DNA of 64,000 nt from Labia minor (lineage: Eukaryota > Arthropoda > Insecta > Dermaptera > Spongiphoridae), in the NCBI GenBank assembly GCA_963082975.1, contig OY720348.1, forward strand, positions 51,968,421 to 52,032,420. The letters run 5' to 3'. The position numbers were made by a program, and so were the translations under genes. Each line of letters starts with the position of its first letter. Within the stretch, counting starts at the first letter, position 1. Below are positions 12,650 through 23,037 of the stretch, one piece after another. The notes under the pieces are model-generated. The model saw only the letters and a list, made by a program, of their open reading frames with translations, ran no database searches and was not told the origin of the DNA.

Positions 12650-12889
12650 TACGAAAATATATATATTTTATATCAACAGGCCTACTTTTCTGTCTTTCAG
12701 TGCATTAATACATACGTTTAGGGAGTATATGTTTAATTAGTTATTTATGTTCTCTTTTAAATTTAAATTATTTGAATGGGGATTCGGCGAATCAGGTATT
12801 AATATTACGATCCAAACCAGATAATAAGGAATCATTTTTTTATTGACAGAGCGGTGGCACAGTAAACCAGGTATGTATTAATAAATGGT
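12650..12889 (-). mobile_element. Family D fragment
   Basis: The minus strand begins TACCTGGTTTACTGTGCCAC and continues through the family's conserved CGTATGTATTAATGCACTGA region to AATATATATATTTTCGTAAA. Confidence 0.55.
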
Positions 12890-13030
12890 AAATATTATTA
12901 ATTTTCTTTTTACAATAATTTCATTGCAAAAAACATTTTACCTGTATGAATTAGTAAATGACAATTTGAATGTGATTAAATTAAATTCAAAATGCTTTAC
13001 TCGATTAAGAATTAAAATAAGGATTTTTAT
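12890..13030 (-). pseudogene. Degenerate zinc-finger relic
   Basis: The minus strand retains an AATTCATACAGGTAAAA linker-like segment followed by a decayed CNYCKKK-type region. The same degenerate block lies downstream of the intact zinc-finger gene at 19664-19792, so it belonged to the ancestral locus before the inverted duplication. Confidence 0.5.
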
Positions 13031-13328
13031 AAACTTTCTTTTTTATTTACAATTATAGATTTTAGTAAAAAGAAAGAATCTTTAGACATATTCTAGATTT
13101 TTATAAATAAATAAATAAATAATAATTAAATTAACATATGGATAATAAAATGATAAGATTCTTAAATGTAATTAATAATGTATTTATTAATAGAACAAAT
13201 AAAATAGTAAACACATAAATACTAAGTTAAATAAATCAGATTTTTATTCATTTAAACTATAATTTGTGCTATAAAGTATATAAGCTATATTCAAAGACAA
13301 TCTTTTTTTTCAATATTAAGCCTATTTT

Positions 13329-13829
13329 TCAAACATTATGTATTAATAAATGTATTTTTAAATTTGCTTTCCGATTACATTTCTTTTTTTTTACAATAAT
13401 TACATTCAAAAGGTTTTTCTCCTGAATGAATTATTAAATGTCTTGCTAAACTTGATTTCCGATTAAATTTCTTTTCACAATCATTACATTCAAAAGGTTT
13501 TTCTCCTGAATGAATTAATAAATGTGTTTTTAAATGACATTTCCGATAAAATTTCTTTTCACAATAATTACATTCAAAAGGTTTTTCTCCTGTATGAATT
13601 AATAAATGTTTACCTAAATTTGATTTCTGATTAAATTTCTTTTTACAATCATTACATTTAAAACGTCTGTCTTCAGTATGGCTTGGTTCAGTTTTTTTTT
13701 CTTGTTCAAATTTTCCGTCTAAATATTTAAATAAAGGTTTTAAATTTTGATTTTGATTTACAATTAAAATAACATCCAAATATTTGTCTTCAAGATAGCC
13801 GCAAACCTTATGTGTTTTTACTTATCATT
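13329..13829 (-). pseudogene. C2H2 zinc-finger paralogue, frameshifted
   Basis: The minus-strand open frame from about 13829 down to 13375 encodes a short lysine-rich leader (KYLDGKFEQEKKTEPSHTED) and three complete C2H2 fingers (helices NQKSNLGK, YRKCHLKT, NRKSSLAR) joined by TGEKP/SGEKP linkers. The fourth finger is broken after CNYCKKK, because an expanded A run adds four bases and brings in an early stop at 13375. Beyond the shift the intended frame still reads ANLKIHLLIHNV before TGA at 13329. There is no in-frame ATG: an upstream TAA and then a HINE-B fragment at 13862 replace the 5' end. The 3' flank, including AATAAA, matches that of the intact gene. Function as a DNA-binding protein is unlikely; an expressed three-finger fragment cannot be excluded. 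Confidence 0.8.
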
Positions 13830-13861
13830 GCTAGATGGCAGTGCTATCGCCAAATCCCATT

Positions 13862-13985
13862 TTTACCGACCTACGATAGGATATCTTCACGAATCATCGA
13901 TATTGTTAATAGAAAAAAGTATTTTTAGAATGATGTCTGTCCGTCCGTCCGTTGTGTGTATCCGTATAGACGTGTACAGCTTGAA
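13862..13985 (+). mobile_element. HINE-B 5' fragment
   Basis: Begins TTTTACCGACCTACGATAGG, includes TCCGTCCGTCCG, and stops at GTGTACAGCTTGA where a family D copy joins. Confidence 0.6.
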
Positions 13986-13989
13986 ATGA

Positions 13990-14212
13990 AATTACGAAAT
14001 ATTTATTATGTTATATTCACAGACCATACTTTTGTCTTTCAGTGCATTAATAGGTACGTTTAAGGGCTGCATGTTTTATTACTATTTTTTTTTTAATTTA
14101 TGTTCTTTTAAATTTAAATTATTTGAGCCAGGTGTTAAAATTATCAGCCAAACCGGTTAATAAGGAATAATTTGTTTTTAATGACCGAGCGGCGGCTCGG
14201 TGAACCAGGTAT
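13990..14212 (-). mobile_element. Family D copy
   Basis: The minus strand begins TACCTGGTTCACCGAGCC, with the small hairpin ACCGAGC/GCTCGGT, then AACCGGTTTGGCTG and CGTACCTATTAATGCACTGA. A further short fragment of the same family is at 14300-14345. Confidence 0.6.
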
Positions 14213-14629
14213 GATCTAAGAAAAGCATAATAGCAGGATAGCTGTAATGTTAGTTTTATCTTTAAATAAATATTTTTTTAATGTCATTCTTTTCTTTCTT
14301 CCAGTATATTAATACGTACGTTTAAGGGGTGTGTGTTGTATGACCAATTTTTCCACCGTTCTTTTTTAATTCATATTGTATTAATATTTTTTTATATTTA
14401 AAATATTTTACAATTGTTTATTTTTATTTGGAGTTCTAAGCAAATATGGGAAATTCCTTATTAAGCTTCAATAATTACAATTCGATAAAAACAATTTTCT
14501 AAATATTGTTTACTAAAAATAAATTGTATATATATATATTTTTTTTTTATTTTTATTCTGATGAAATCGAGATGGAATTTGTTATTGTTGTTGTTATTTC
14601 ATCTCTTTTTCCTATTCACCTGTATCTGA

Positions 14630-15090
14630 ATTGGTGATATTGTCCTGAGGCGATACCACCTAGTATAAATGTAAATAGACAGTGTGTATGTGTCAATTGA
14701 GATTGGACGAAGTTGGCGAAATGGTTTCTCGCTGGCAAATCATGGTTAGTTAGTGACATGACTTTGAAATGGGAAAATCTCCCTACTCGGTTACCATATG
14801 AAGAGCAACCGGAACATCATCTCATCCTAGAGATTTGCTTGATGAGGATTTGTTGATGATCTATTTGCCATTTCTAGTTGGCCAGCCCGGATCCAGGACT
14901 CGAGGCAGATGTCATTCAGGCATGGGGTCTTCCGAATTCATTCCCTAATGGAATTAAGCTATCACTCATTCATCTGCTCATTAATATTCGCAACGGCCAG
15001 GAAAGACCCCTCTCCTCCTCGTCCATGGAGAGAAAGACTGATTTTAATATTGTTGAACCCGACATGGCGTGACCAATGGGGCTATTTATA
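14630..15090. other. GC-richer single-copy island
   Basis: About 460 bp of balanced composition with no match to repeats in the window. Short overlapping frames are open in the second half but show no domain, and several palindromic sites (CCATGG, GAATTC) are present. It may be regulatory or an unknown exon; no function assigned. Confidence 0.25.
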
Positions 15091-15359
15091 AATTATTCAA
15101 ATATCGATATTTACATGGAACCGCAATCATCTGTTCTCTCTCTACATGGATTTCAAGCAAATTAACTCCATTTTTAAACACTTGGGATAAACTTCTTACA
15201 TCAAATCAATTAATCATATAATAGCATCCAAGGAAACAATAACAAACTAGACAAACAACAACGTTCCAGGTAATTCATTTATTTTACCAGTACACTTAAA
15301 TTAACAACAAATTATAAATATTGATATTATTAACAAATCATATATTTTGATTTTTTTTT

Positions 15360-15805
15360 ACTATCTCGCCAGAGATAGTATAGCGATCACGAAATTTTTC
15401 GATGTCGAGATTTTGATGTTTTTGTACGTTTAGAAGGTCCATGAGTCATTTTCACTAAGGTTGAAAAAAATGTCTGTGTGTGTATGTGTATCTAGACAAG
15501 ATTACACAAAAACGGTTCCAGCTAGTATAATGAAATTTGGTACACGGGCATTATTCAAAATTCGTAGTTTTCTATCAACTTTTGAGAAACGTAGCTCTTT
15601 TGGGAGAGGATCATTACCTACCACGTTTTGATTTTTTTTTCCTCTAAAGTGACCGTAAAAATAAAGATATATCTTTGATAGTTTTTCCCATGATTAAAAA
15701 TTGTATAAAACTGCTATATATAAAATTTCAGCTTGATTGAATTACTGAAAATACTGGAATTAATTTTTTAACAATGCATATCACGCGCCAGCACGTGGCT
15801 TTTTG
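15360..15805 (+). mobile_element. HINE-A copy, 3' truncated
   Basis: Starts after nine T residues with ACTATCTCGCCAGAGATAGT, the intact 5' palindrome, and runs through the microsatellite core to CGCGCCAGCACGTGGC, where family similarity ends without the 3' hairpin. Confidence 0.75.
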
Positions 15806-16540
15806 AAATTCTAAAAAAAAAATTAATGAAATGGACAATAAGGTAAAGATAAACATCTTGATAGTTTTTCATTCCTTAATATATTCTCTTTTGACACGAT
15901 AAATATATACTCTCATCTTTATATTCAAGATTTCCTTACATTTCACTATACACCATTTAATTATATACTATTTAAATTGAATATAACGAAATCTTTAGTG
16001 CATATATAAATTAAAATATTTTGCAATGAATTGCAATAATATAAACAAATTAATCCATGAAGGCGTAGATTAAGAATGACTTTTTGGATGCATTTGTTCA
16101 ATTCCAATTATTACTATAGTTTACATTCTCCCAATATACAGGGCAGGTCAATAAGTCTGTGCCTTTTTGAATTTTCCGTCTCTTAATTGAAATGGCAACA
16201 CTATCAGCTTGTCAACAAAAATCTATCAGCAGACCCCTTTCAAAATTTGATCCAGATGGATTTTTTAGTTTTTGTCTGACATCTTTTGAAGAATAAGGAT
16301 TCAAAAGTTAACATGGTCGTGTCAAGTCTGATATATGGTTTGTGGTTTAAATAATGCACCAAAAGTTTTATTTTGAAATTGAATCGTTGCCACAGACTAT
16401 CGTTACTATCTTAAGACGAATATTTGGTTGTTATTTTCATTGCAAATCAAAATCAAAAGTGAAAACCTGTGTTAAAAACGTTTATATTACTTATTAGCTA
16501 GTATATATTTTATAATTGATAATAGGTTAATCAATTTAAA

Positions 16541-19318
16541 ATGGATCTTTATTCGGAAGAAGACACAAAATATCCAATATATATAGGTAATTTTTATTTC
16601 AATCTTTTTTTCATCAAAAGTAATTAATTGTCCCTAAAATGATAATTATACAAAAAAGTTACTTCAAAATGGATTTGAATAAAACTTTACCAGTGCATTC
16701 CTTTTTTTATTCTAATAAACTTTTCTTATGAAATTTTTGCGGGACACTCCTAGAATACGAAGTAAAAACTATTAAAATTTGCATATATATCTGTGAAGTA
16801 GGTAAAATTTAAATTAATTTGTGAAAAAATTAAATATTTATTTAATAATAATTAAATTAAATATTATATAAAATAAAAAAAATTATTTTATAAATAAAAA
16901 AAAATTATTTTATAAATATAAAAAATAAAAAATATTCTATAAATATAAAAAATATTATTTTAAACAGAATTAAATATTATTTAATATGGGATTAAATATT
17001 ATTTGAATAAAAAGAAAATATTTTTTATAGCTAAAATTAAATTTTTATTTCTGATTTTTTCATCGAAAGTAATGTTAATGTCACTAAAATTATTTTTTTT
17101 AATATTATTTGTAGTAATCTTATTCCTTAAATTTAATTATTTAATACTTTATATATACTTAATATATAAAATTATAATAAATTAAAATAACGAAAACAAT
17201 TCTTTTTTAGGTCCTCTATATTCTTGTGTATATTGCCATACGAATTTTATAAGTGAGGAATTTTTATGTAAACATCTAAAAAAATGTTTTCATCAAAAAA
17301 TATTTTCTATTTTCAAAAATGAGTTAAAACTCAAAAAGGATACAGAGAAATATTTAGACGAAAAATTTAAAGAAGAAACTGATTCAAACCATACTGAAGA
17401 CAGGCGTTTTCAATGTAATTATTGTAAAAAGAAATTTAGTCAGAAATCAACTTTAAATAAACATTTATTAATTCATTCAGCAGAAAAACCTTTTGAATGT
17501 AATAATTGTGAAAAGAAATTTAATCAGAAATCTGATTTAGCTAGACATTTATTAATTCATTCAGGAGAAAAACCTTTTGAATGTAATTATTGTGAAAAGA
17601 AATTTAATAAGAAATCAAATTTAAATAAACATTTATTAATTCATTCAGGAGAAAAACCTTTTGAATGTAATTATTGTAAAAAGAAATTTAATGATAAATC
17701 AAATTTAGATAAACACTTATTAATTCATTCAGGAGAAAAACGTTTTGAATGTAATGATTGTGAAAAGAAATTTAATCAGAAATCAAATTTAGATAAACAT
17801 TTATTAATTCATACAGAAGAAAAACCTTATGAATGTAATTATTGTCAAAAGAAATTTAATCAGAAATCAAGTTTAGATAAACATTTATTAATTCATTCAG
17901 GAGAAAAACCTTTTGAATGCAATTATTGTGAAAAGAAATTTAATCAGAAATCAAGTTTAGATAAACATTTATTAATTCATTCAGGAGAAAAACCTTTTGA
18001 ATGCAATTATTGTGAAAAGAAATTTAATGTGAAATCAAATTTAGATAAACACTTATTAATTCATTCAGGAGAAAAACGTTTTGAATGTAATGATTGTGAA
18101 AAGAAATTTAATCTGAAATCAAATTTAGTAAAACATTTATTAATTCATACAGGAGAAAAACCTTTTGAATGCAATTATTGTGAAAAGAAATTTAATCAGA
18201 AATCAAGTTTAGATAAACATTTATTAATTCATTCAGGAGAAAAACCTTTTGAATGCAATTATTGTGAAAAGAAATTTAATGTGAAATCAAATTTAGATAA
18301 ACACTTATTAATTCATTCAGGAGAAAAACGTTTTGAATGTAATGATTGTGAAAAGAAATTTAATCAGAAATCAAGTTTAGATAAACATTTATTAATTCAT
18401 TCAGGAGAAAAACCTTTTGAATGCAATTATTGTGAAAAGAAATTTAATCAGAAATCAAGTTTAGATAAACATTTATTAATTCATTCAGGAGAAAAACCTT
18501 TTGAATGCAATTATTGTGAAAAGAAATTTAATGTGAAATCAAATTTAGATAAACACTTATTAATTCATTCAGGAGAAAAACGTTTTGAATGTAATGATTG
18601 TGAAAAGAAATTTAATCAGAAATCAAATTTAGTAAAACATTTATTAATTCATACAGGAGAAAAACCTTTTGAATGTAATTATTGTGAAAAGAAATTTAAT
18701 CAGAAATCTGATTTAGCTAGACATTTATTAATTCATTCAGGAGAAAAACCTTTTGAATGTAATTATTGTGAAAAGAAATTTAATGTGAAATCAAGTTTAG
18801 ATAAACATTTATTAATTCATTCAGGAGAAAAACCTTTTGAATGCAATTATTGTGAAAAGAAATTTAATCAGAAATCAAGTTTAGATAAACATTTAATAAT
18901 TCATTCAGGAGAAAAACCTTTTGAATGCAATTATTGTGAAAAGAAATTTAATGTGAAATCAAATTTAGATCGACATTTATTAATTCATTCAGGAGAAAAA
19001 CCTTTTGAATGTAATTATTGTGAAAAGAAATTTAATTTGAAATCTCATTTAAAATCACATTTATTAATTCATAAAGGAGAAAAACCTTTTGAATGTAAAT
19101 ATTGTGAAAAGAAATTTAATAGGAAATCACATTTAAATAGACATTTATTAATACATTCAGGAGAAAAACCTTTTGAATGTAATTATTGTGAAAAGAAATT
19201 TAATCAAAAATCAAATTTAGATATACATTTACTAATTCATAGAGGAGAAAAACCTTTTGAATGTAATTATTGTGAAAAGAAATTTAATCAGAAATCAAAT
19301 TTTAAAACACATTTATAA
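16541..19318 (+). CDS. Tandem C2H2 zinc-finger protein, two exons
   Basis: Predicted nuclear DNA-binding protein of about 717 residues. Exon 1 (16541-16586) starts MDLYSEEDTKYPIYI. The intron (16587-17210) has a GTAATT donor and TTCTTTTTTAG acceptor and joins in frame (split Gly codon). Exon 2 runs 17211-19318 with no internal stop. After an atypical finger (C21, C24, H37, then C41 or H43) and a Lys/Glu-rich stretch, 22 canonical fingers of 28 residues occupy about 84-700 with consensus CNYCEKKFNQKSNLDKHLLI followed by H. Most linkers are SGEKP; TGEKP, SGEKR, KGEKP and RGEKP also occur. Finger 23 ends KTHL-stop and lacks its last His. Between fingers the variation is largely at helix positions -1, 3, 5 and 6; the scaffold is nearly invariant. 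The target is unknown. No KRAB, ZAD or BTB domain is visible. AT-rich codon use matches the surroundings. Confidence 0.85.
16665..16795 (+). mobile_element. Foldback half-copy in zinc-finger intron 1
   Basis: Phrases TTTACCAGTGCATTCC, TAAACTTTTCTTATGAAATT and ACTATTAAAATTTGCATATA match one arm of the foldback at 56872-57417, in the same order. Only one arm is present. Confidence 0.55.
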
Positions 19319-19412
19319 ATACATAATGTTTAAAAAATAGACTTAATAATGAAAAGAAGATTTTCTTTGAAAATAGCTTATATACTTTATAGCATAAATT
19401 GTAGTTTAAATC

Positions 19413-19418
19413 AATAAA
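19413..19418 (+). promoter_or_regulatory. Poly(A) signal of zinc-finger gene
   Basis: AATAAA about 95 bp after the stop codon, conserved in the flank of the inverted paralogue. Confidence 0.55.
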
Positions 19419-19663
19419 AATCTTGATTTATTTAACTTAGTATTTATGTATTTACTATTTTATTTGTTCTATTAATAAATACATTATAACTAATTATCTA
19501 TTACATTTAAAAGTCCAATCATTATTATTTATATGTTAGTTAATTTATTATTTATTCATACAATTTTAAAATATGTCCAATGATTCTTTCATTTTATTAA
19601 TCTATAATTGTTAATAAAATCGAAACTTAATAAAAATCCTTATTTTAATTCTTACACGAGACA

Positions 19664-19792
19664 AGCATTTTGAAATTAATTTAATCATATTTAAATTTTC
19701 ATTTAGTAATTCATACAGGTAAAAAATTTTTGTAATGAAATTTTATTATAAAAAGAAAATTTTTAAACCTTTATATTAATACATACTGTTTG
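19664..19792 (+). pseudogene. Degenerate zinc-finger relic
   Basis: AGTAATTCATACAGGTAAAA followed by AATGAAATTTTATTATAAAA is a decayed linker plus zinc-knuckle. It aligns with the minus-strand relic at 12890-13030, so the pair extends the inverted duplication beyond the genes. Confidence 0.5.
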
Positions 19793-19980
19793 AATAAAAG
19801 GCGTATTAATGCTGACTAAAGATTATTTTTGTTTCTTTTTTTGATTAATGTTATTTACTTTATAATTTTATGTTCAATTCAATAAAAATATTATATATTT
19901 AAATGATATTAATATTAATGATTGTATTTTGGTTATTAATAAAAACATTATTATCTAAATACATTTAAAAATCTTGTTTA

Positions 19981-20082
19981 TTATTCACCCACCCACCCAC
20001 ACACACCCACTAAGAGATAGAGAGAGAGACACACACACCCACACACCCACTAAGAGAGAGAGAGAGACACACACACACAAAA
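19981..20082. repeat. CACCCA / AGAG / CACA microsatellite cluster
   Basis: Two tandem units of roughly 45 bp, each CACCCAC-rich, then TAAGAGA-GAGAG, then CACACA. Short open frames here reflect the repeat. Confidence 0.85.
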
Positions 20083-20296
20083 TGTTCGTTTATTTGTTAT
20101 CTATTTATTCAAATCTAAAATTCGCCAAAAGCTGCTTTCAATTTACTAATCAATAAGAATAAATTTTTACACGAGAATGCAATTTGAATATACTTATTGT
20201 AATTAATTGCTTGTATATAATAAAAAATTTGATTTATATTTTCAATTCTTTAAACTTACAGGGAATAATGTTATTGATAATATATATCTATTATCT

Positions 20297-20345
20297 GGAA
20301 CACCGAGCTCTCGCTCGACCCTTTGACAAATTTATATAATTTATT
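20297..20345 (+). mobile_element. Family D fragment
   Basis: CTGGAACACCGAGCTCTCGC followed by TCGACCCTTTG matches the 5' parts of the copies at 51940 and 59713. Confidence 0.5.
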
Positions 20346-20628
20346 ATTATTTATCTATTAAACTTTAAAAATTTTATAATTTTTCCAATTATTTATTTCA
20401 ATTGTTAAATGGGTTTTCTAAAATCAAAAATTTGTTTCCCAAAATGGTACAAATTAATTAAAATAACTTGATTTTCATTTCAAGATGAAAAATAGATTCA
20501 AATTGACTTGATTAAATATTTGATCTTATATTATATATATATATATATGTTGTTATAATTAGATGGCTTCAGTTTTATATTTTTCAAGGTATATCTTATA
20601 GACTGTTTCGACCAAGGATTACTATAAT

Positions 20629-20892
20629 AAAATCTGGGCTGTCTCCACTCGACTATCTCGCAAATTGCATTGGATTAAATAACATATATTATATTTAAAT
20701 TAAATTTAATTAAATTTGTTGATGGCACCACGACACGTGCTGGCGCGAGATTTGAAGTGTTAAAAAAATAATTCCAGTACTTTCAAGCGATTTAATCAAG
20801 CTGAAATTCTATATATAGCAGTTTTATACAATATTTAATCATGTGAAAAACTATCAAACTTATATATTTATTTTTACAGTTAGTTTAGAGGA
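20629..20892 (-). mobile_element. HINE-A 3' half
   Basis: The minus strand ends GCGAGATAGTCGAGTGGAGAC then AGCCCAGATTTT, the family 3' terminus. The 5' half is absent where the next copy begins. Confidence 0.7.
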
Positions 20893-21511
20893 AATTAGCT
20901 GGAGTGTCTCCACTCGACTATCTCGCAATTTGAATTGGATTAAATAACATAATATATTATATTTAAATTAAATTTAATTAATTATAAATTATAAATAATA
21001 AATAATAAATATTAAACCAGCGCATGTTTGGCTTTTTGTTGATGGCACCACGTCACGTGTTGACGCGTGAGATTTTCAGTGTTAAAAAATTAATTCTGGT
21101 AATTTCAGCGAATCAATCAAGCTGAAATTCTATATATAGCAGTTTTATATAATTATTAATCATGTGAAAAATTATCAAACATATATCTTTATTTTTACGG
21201 TCACTTTAGAGGAAAAAAAATCAAAACGTTGTAGGTAATGACCCTCTTCCGGTTGAGCTACATTTCTCAAAAGTTGATAGAAAACTATGAATTTTGAATA
21301 ATGTCCATGTACCAAATTTCATCATTCTAGCTCAAACCGTTTTTGCGTAATCTTGCCTACATACATACACACACACATACACACATACACACACACAGAC
21401 ATTTTTCTCAACCTTAGTGAAAATGATTCAGGAACCTTCAAAACGTATAAAAACATCAAAATCTCAACATCGAAAATTTTCATGATCGCAATACTATCTC
21501 TGGCGAGATAG
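20893..21511 (-). mobile_element. HINE-A, full length
   Basis: Complete copy of about 620 bp on the minus strand, from the 5' palindrome (GAGATAGT at 21511) to the 3' inverted terminus and GTGGAGACACTCCAG near 20895. The asymmetric inverted sequence ACTATCTCGC/GCGAGATAGT is intact. The microsatellite core is at 21358-21400. Confidence 0.8.
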
Positions 21512-21518
21512 TAAAAAT

Positions 21519-21785
21519 TATGAAAACATGGTAGGTAATGACCCACTTCCGATTGAGCTACATTTCTCAAAAGTTGATAGAAAACTACAAATTTTAAATA
21601 AAACCCATGTACTAAATTTCATGATTCTAGTTCAAACCGTTTTTGCCTAATCTTGTCTACATACACACAAATACAGACATTTTTCTCAACCTTAGTGAAA
21701 ATGACTCAGGGACCGTCAAAACGTATAAAAACATCAAAATCCTGACATCGAAAAATTTCCGTGATCGCAATACTGGCGAGATAGT
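21519..21785 (-). mobile_element. HINE-A 5' half
   Basis: The minus strand starts ACTATCTCGCCAGTATTGC, with the palindrome partly deleted, runs through the core and stops next to the full-length copy. It interrupts the mariner transposase reading frame that resumes at 21793. Confidence 0.7.
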
Positions 21786-21792
21786 AATAAAT

Positions 21793-22020
21793 GGAAAAAT
21801 GTGAATTTCCATGAATACTATTCTCCAGATTTAGCCCCGAGTGACTATTTCTTGTTTCCAAACCTGTAGCTCTGCGGAAAGAGATTTGACACTAACGATG
21901 AAATCATCTCACAAACAAATCTATATTGATGTCCTCGACAAATCTTATTTTTTGGAAAGGATAAAAAAATTGGAGAAACGTTGGACGAAGTGTATAGAGC
22001 TCAAAGGATATTACGTTTAA
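21793..22020 (+). pseudogene. Mariner transposase C-terminus, broken
   Basis: Encodes EYYSPDLAPSDYFLFPNL, the conserved mariner block containing the third catalytic Asp (D34D class), then an in-frame stop, GKRFDTNDEIISQTNLY, a frameshift, and ERIKKLEKRWTKCIELKGYY before a stop at 22020. The upstream catalytic domain is missing, removed or displaced by the HINE-A copies. The 3' terminal repeat follows at about 22055-22085. Inactive. Confidence 0.85.
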
Positions 22021-22089
22021 AATAAAATAATTTTTTATCTAAAAACCTGTTTCATTCAAAAAGTCACGGACTTATTGACCTGCCTTAAA

Positions 22090-23037
22090 ATTTTCACAAT
22101 TTTATAAAATACTCTACATTAAATACATTTTTTTTACATTAGTAGTGGTTGAGATTTGATCTTAATACAGACTTTTCAAATATTTATTTATATAATATTT
22201 ATTAATTAAATTTTACTAATTATATGGGAGAAAAAGATAGCAATGACTGAGTCAATAGAGTCGGCTTAGGAAATTCATGCTTTCAGAACGAAGACCTCGT
22301 TAATATTTTTGAATTGATTTTCAAATAATTTTTAATATTTTAAATAAAGTATTAGCAGGAGTTTAAGTAGGAATTGATTTTAAAATTTCCTTTTTTTATA
22401 ATATTTGTTTATATATATATATCTTTGTAAATTACGAGTAGATAAATGAAAAGATAAGAGAATTTTGAGTGTTATGTATCTTCAACCCCACAGTTGGATT
22501 ATTTAAATAAAGCCACCCCTTTCGTTTACGTCCAGGTCAACTCCCTGCAAAGGAAAGGATTTCTTTTCACAAAAAAAAAAAAAAAAACAAACCAAAAGCA
22601 TAAATAATTGGCGCTGTGTTGTCTAAAATGATGCGCCTAATTATGGCTCGGTTGCTCTCTTTGCAAGAATACAATGAACCAAATTTATACACGTAAAACA
22701 CATTAAATAGTTCAGATTAGCTACATGCTTAATGCTCTTTTGTTGGCTGACTTGAGGCCCGCATATGTAGATTTTAATGCCAATAACATGCTTTCAGATT
22801 CATTTATTTATATATCATTATTAACATGACATGAATAAGTAACCACCAAAGCATGTTCATTTACACACCCACACACATAACAAATTAATTACTTATATTT
22901 TAAATAATATAATATAATTTAAAATAAAATAAAAAAAAATTTTAAGAAAATTTGTTTTATTTTTAAAAAAAAAAGAATTTCAAATTTCATGGTCTTTATT
23001 AAAATAAAATGAATTTTATTTTTTAATGTCTATTTTT
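22090..23037. other. Non-coding, with balanced-composition island
   Basis: No gene seen. The stretch 22440-22830 is less AT-rich than its flanks and holds possible homeodomain (CTAATTATGG) and nuclear-receptor-like (CAGGTCAACTC) sites, so it may be an enhancer. The remainder is low-complexity AT. Confidence 0.25.

Larger units (their letters stand above)
16139..22085 (+). mobile_element. Mariner termini flanking the zinc-finger gene
   Basis: The 5' end GGCAGGTCAATAAGTCTGTG (16142) and the reverse complement of the 3' end GGCAGGTCAATAAGTCCGTG (from about 22084) match at about 29 of 31 positions, each next to TA (16137-16138 and 22086-22087). The 3' side carries a mariner transposase C-terminus in the matching orientation, so the two ends read as one interrupted element. 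Normal mariners are about 1.3 kb; this span is 5.9 kb because it holds the zinc-finger gene, a finger relic and three HINE-A pieces. Two unrelated fragments that happen to be collinear are an alternative. Confidence 0.6.

Noticed and set aside
18029-19318. A 429-residue zinc-finger protein starting at 18029
   Set aside because: That start is an internal GTG; the same frame continues uninterrupted upstream to a spliced exon beginning at ATG 16541.
19981-20082. Direct-repeat cluster as a CRISPR-like array
   Set aside because: Units are simple CACA/AGAG microsatellites without distinct spacers, in an animal genome.
21322-21570. Open frame of 82 codons on the minus strand
   Set aside because: It lies wholly within HINE-A copies; the same frame recurs in other copies only where stops happen to be absent.
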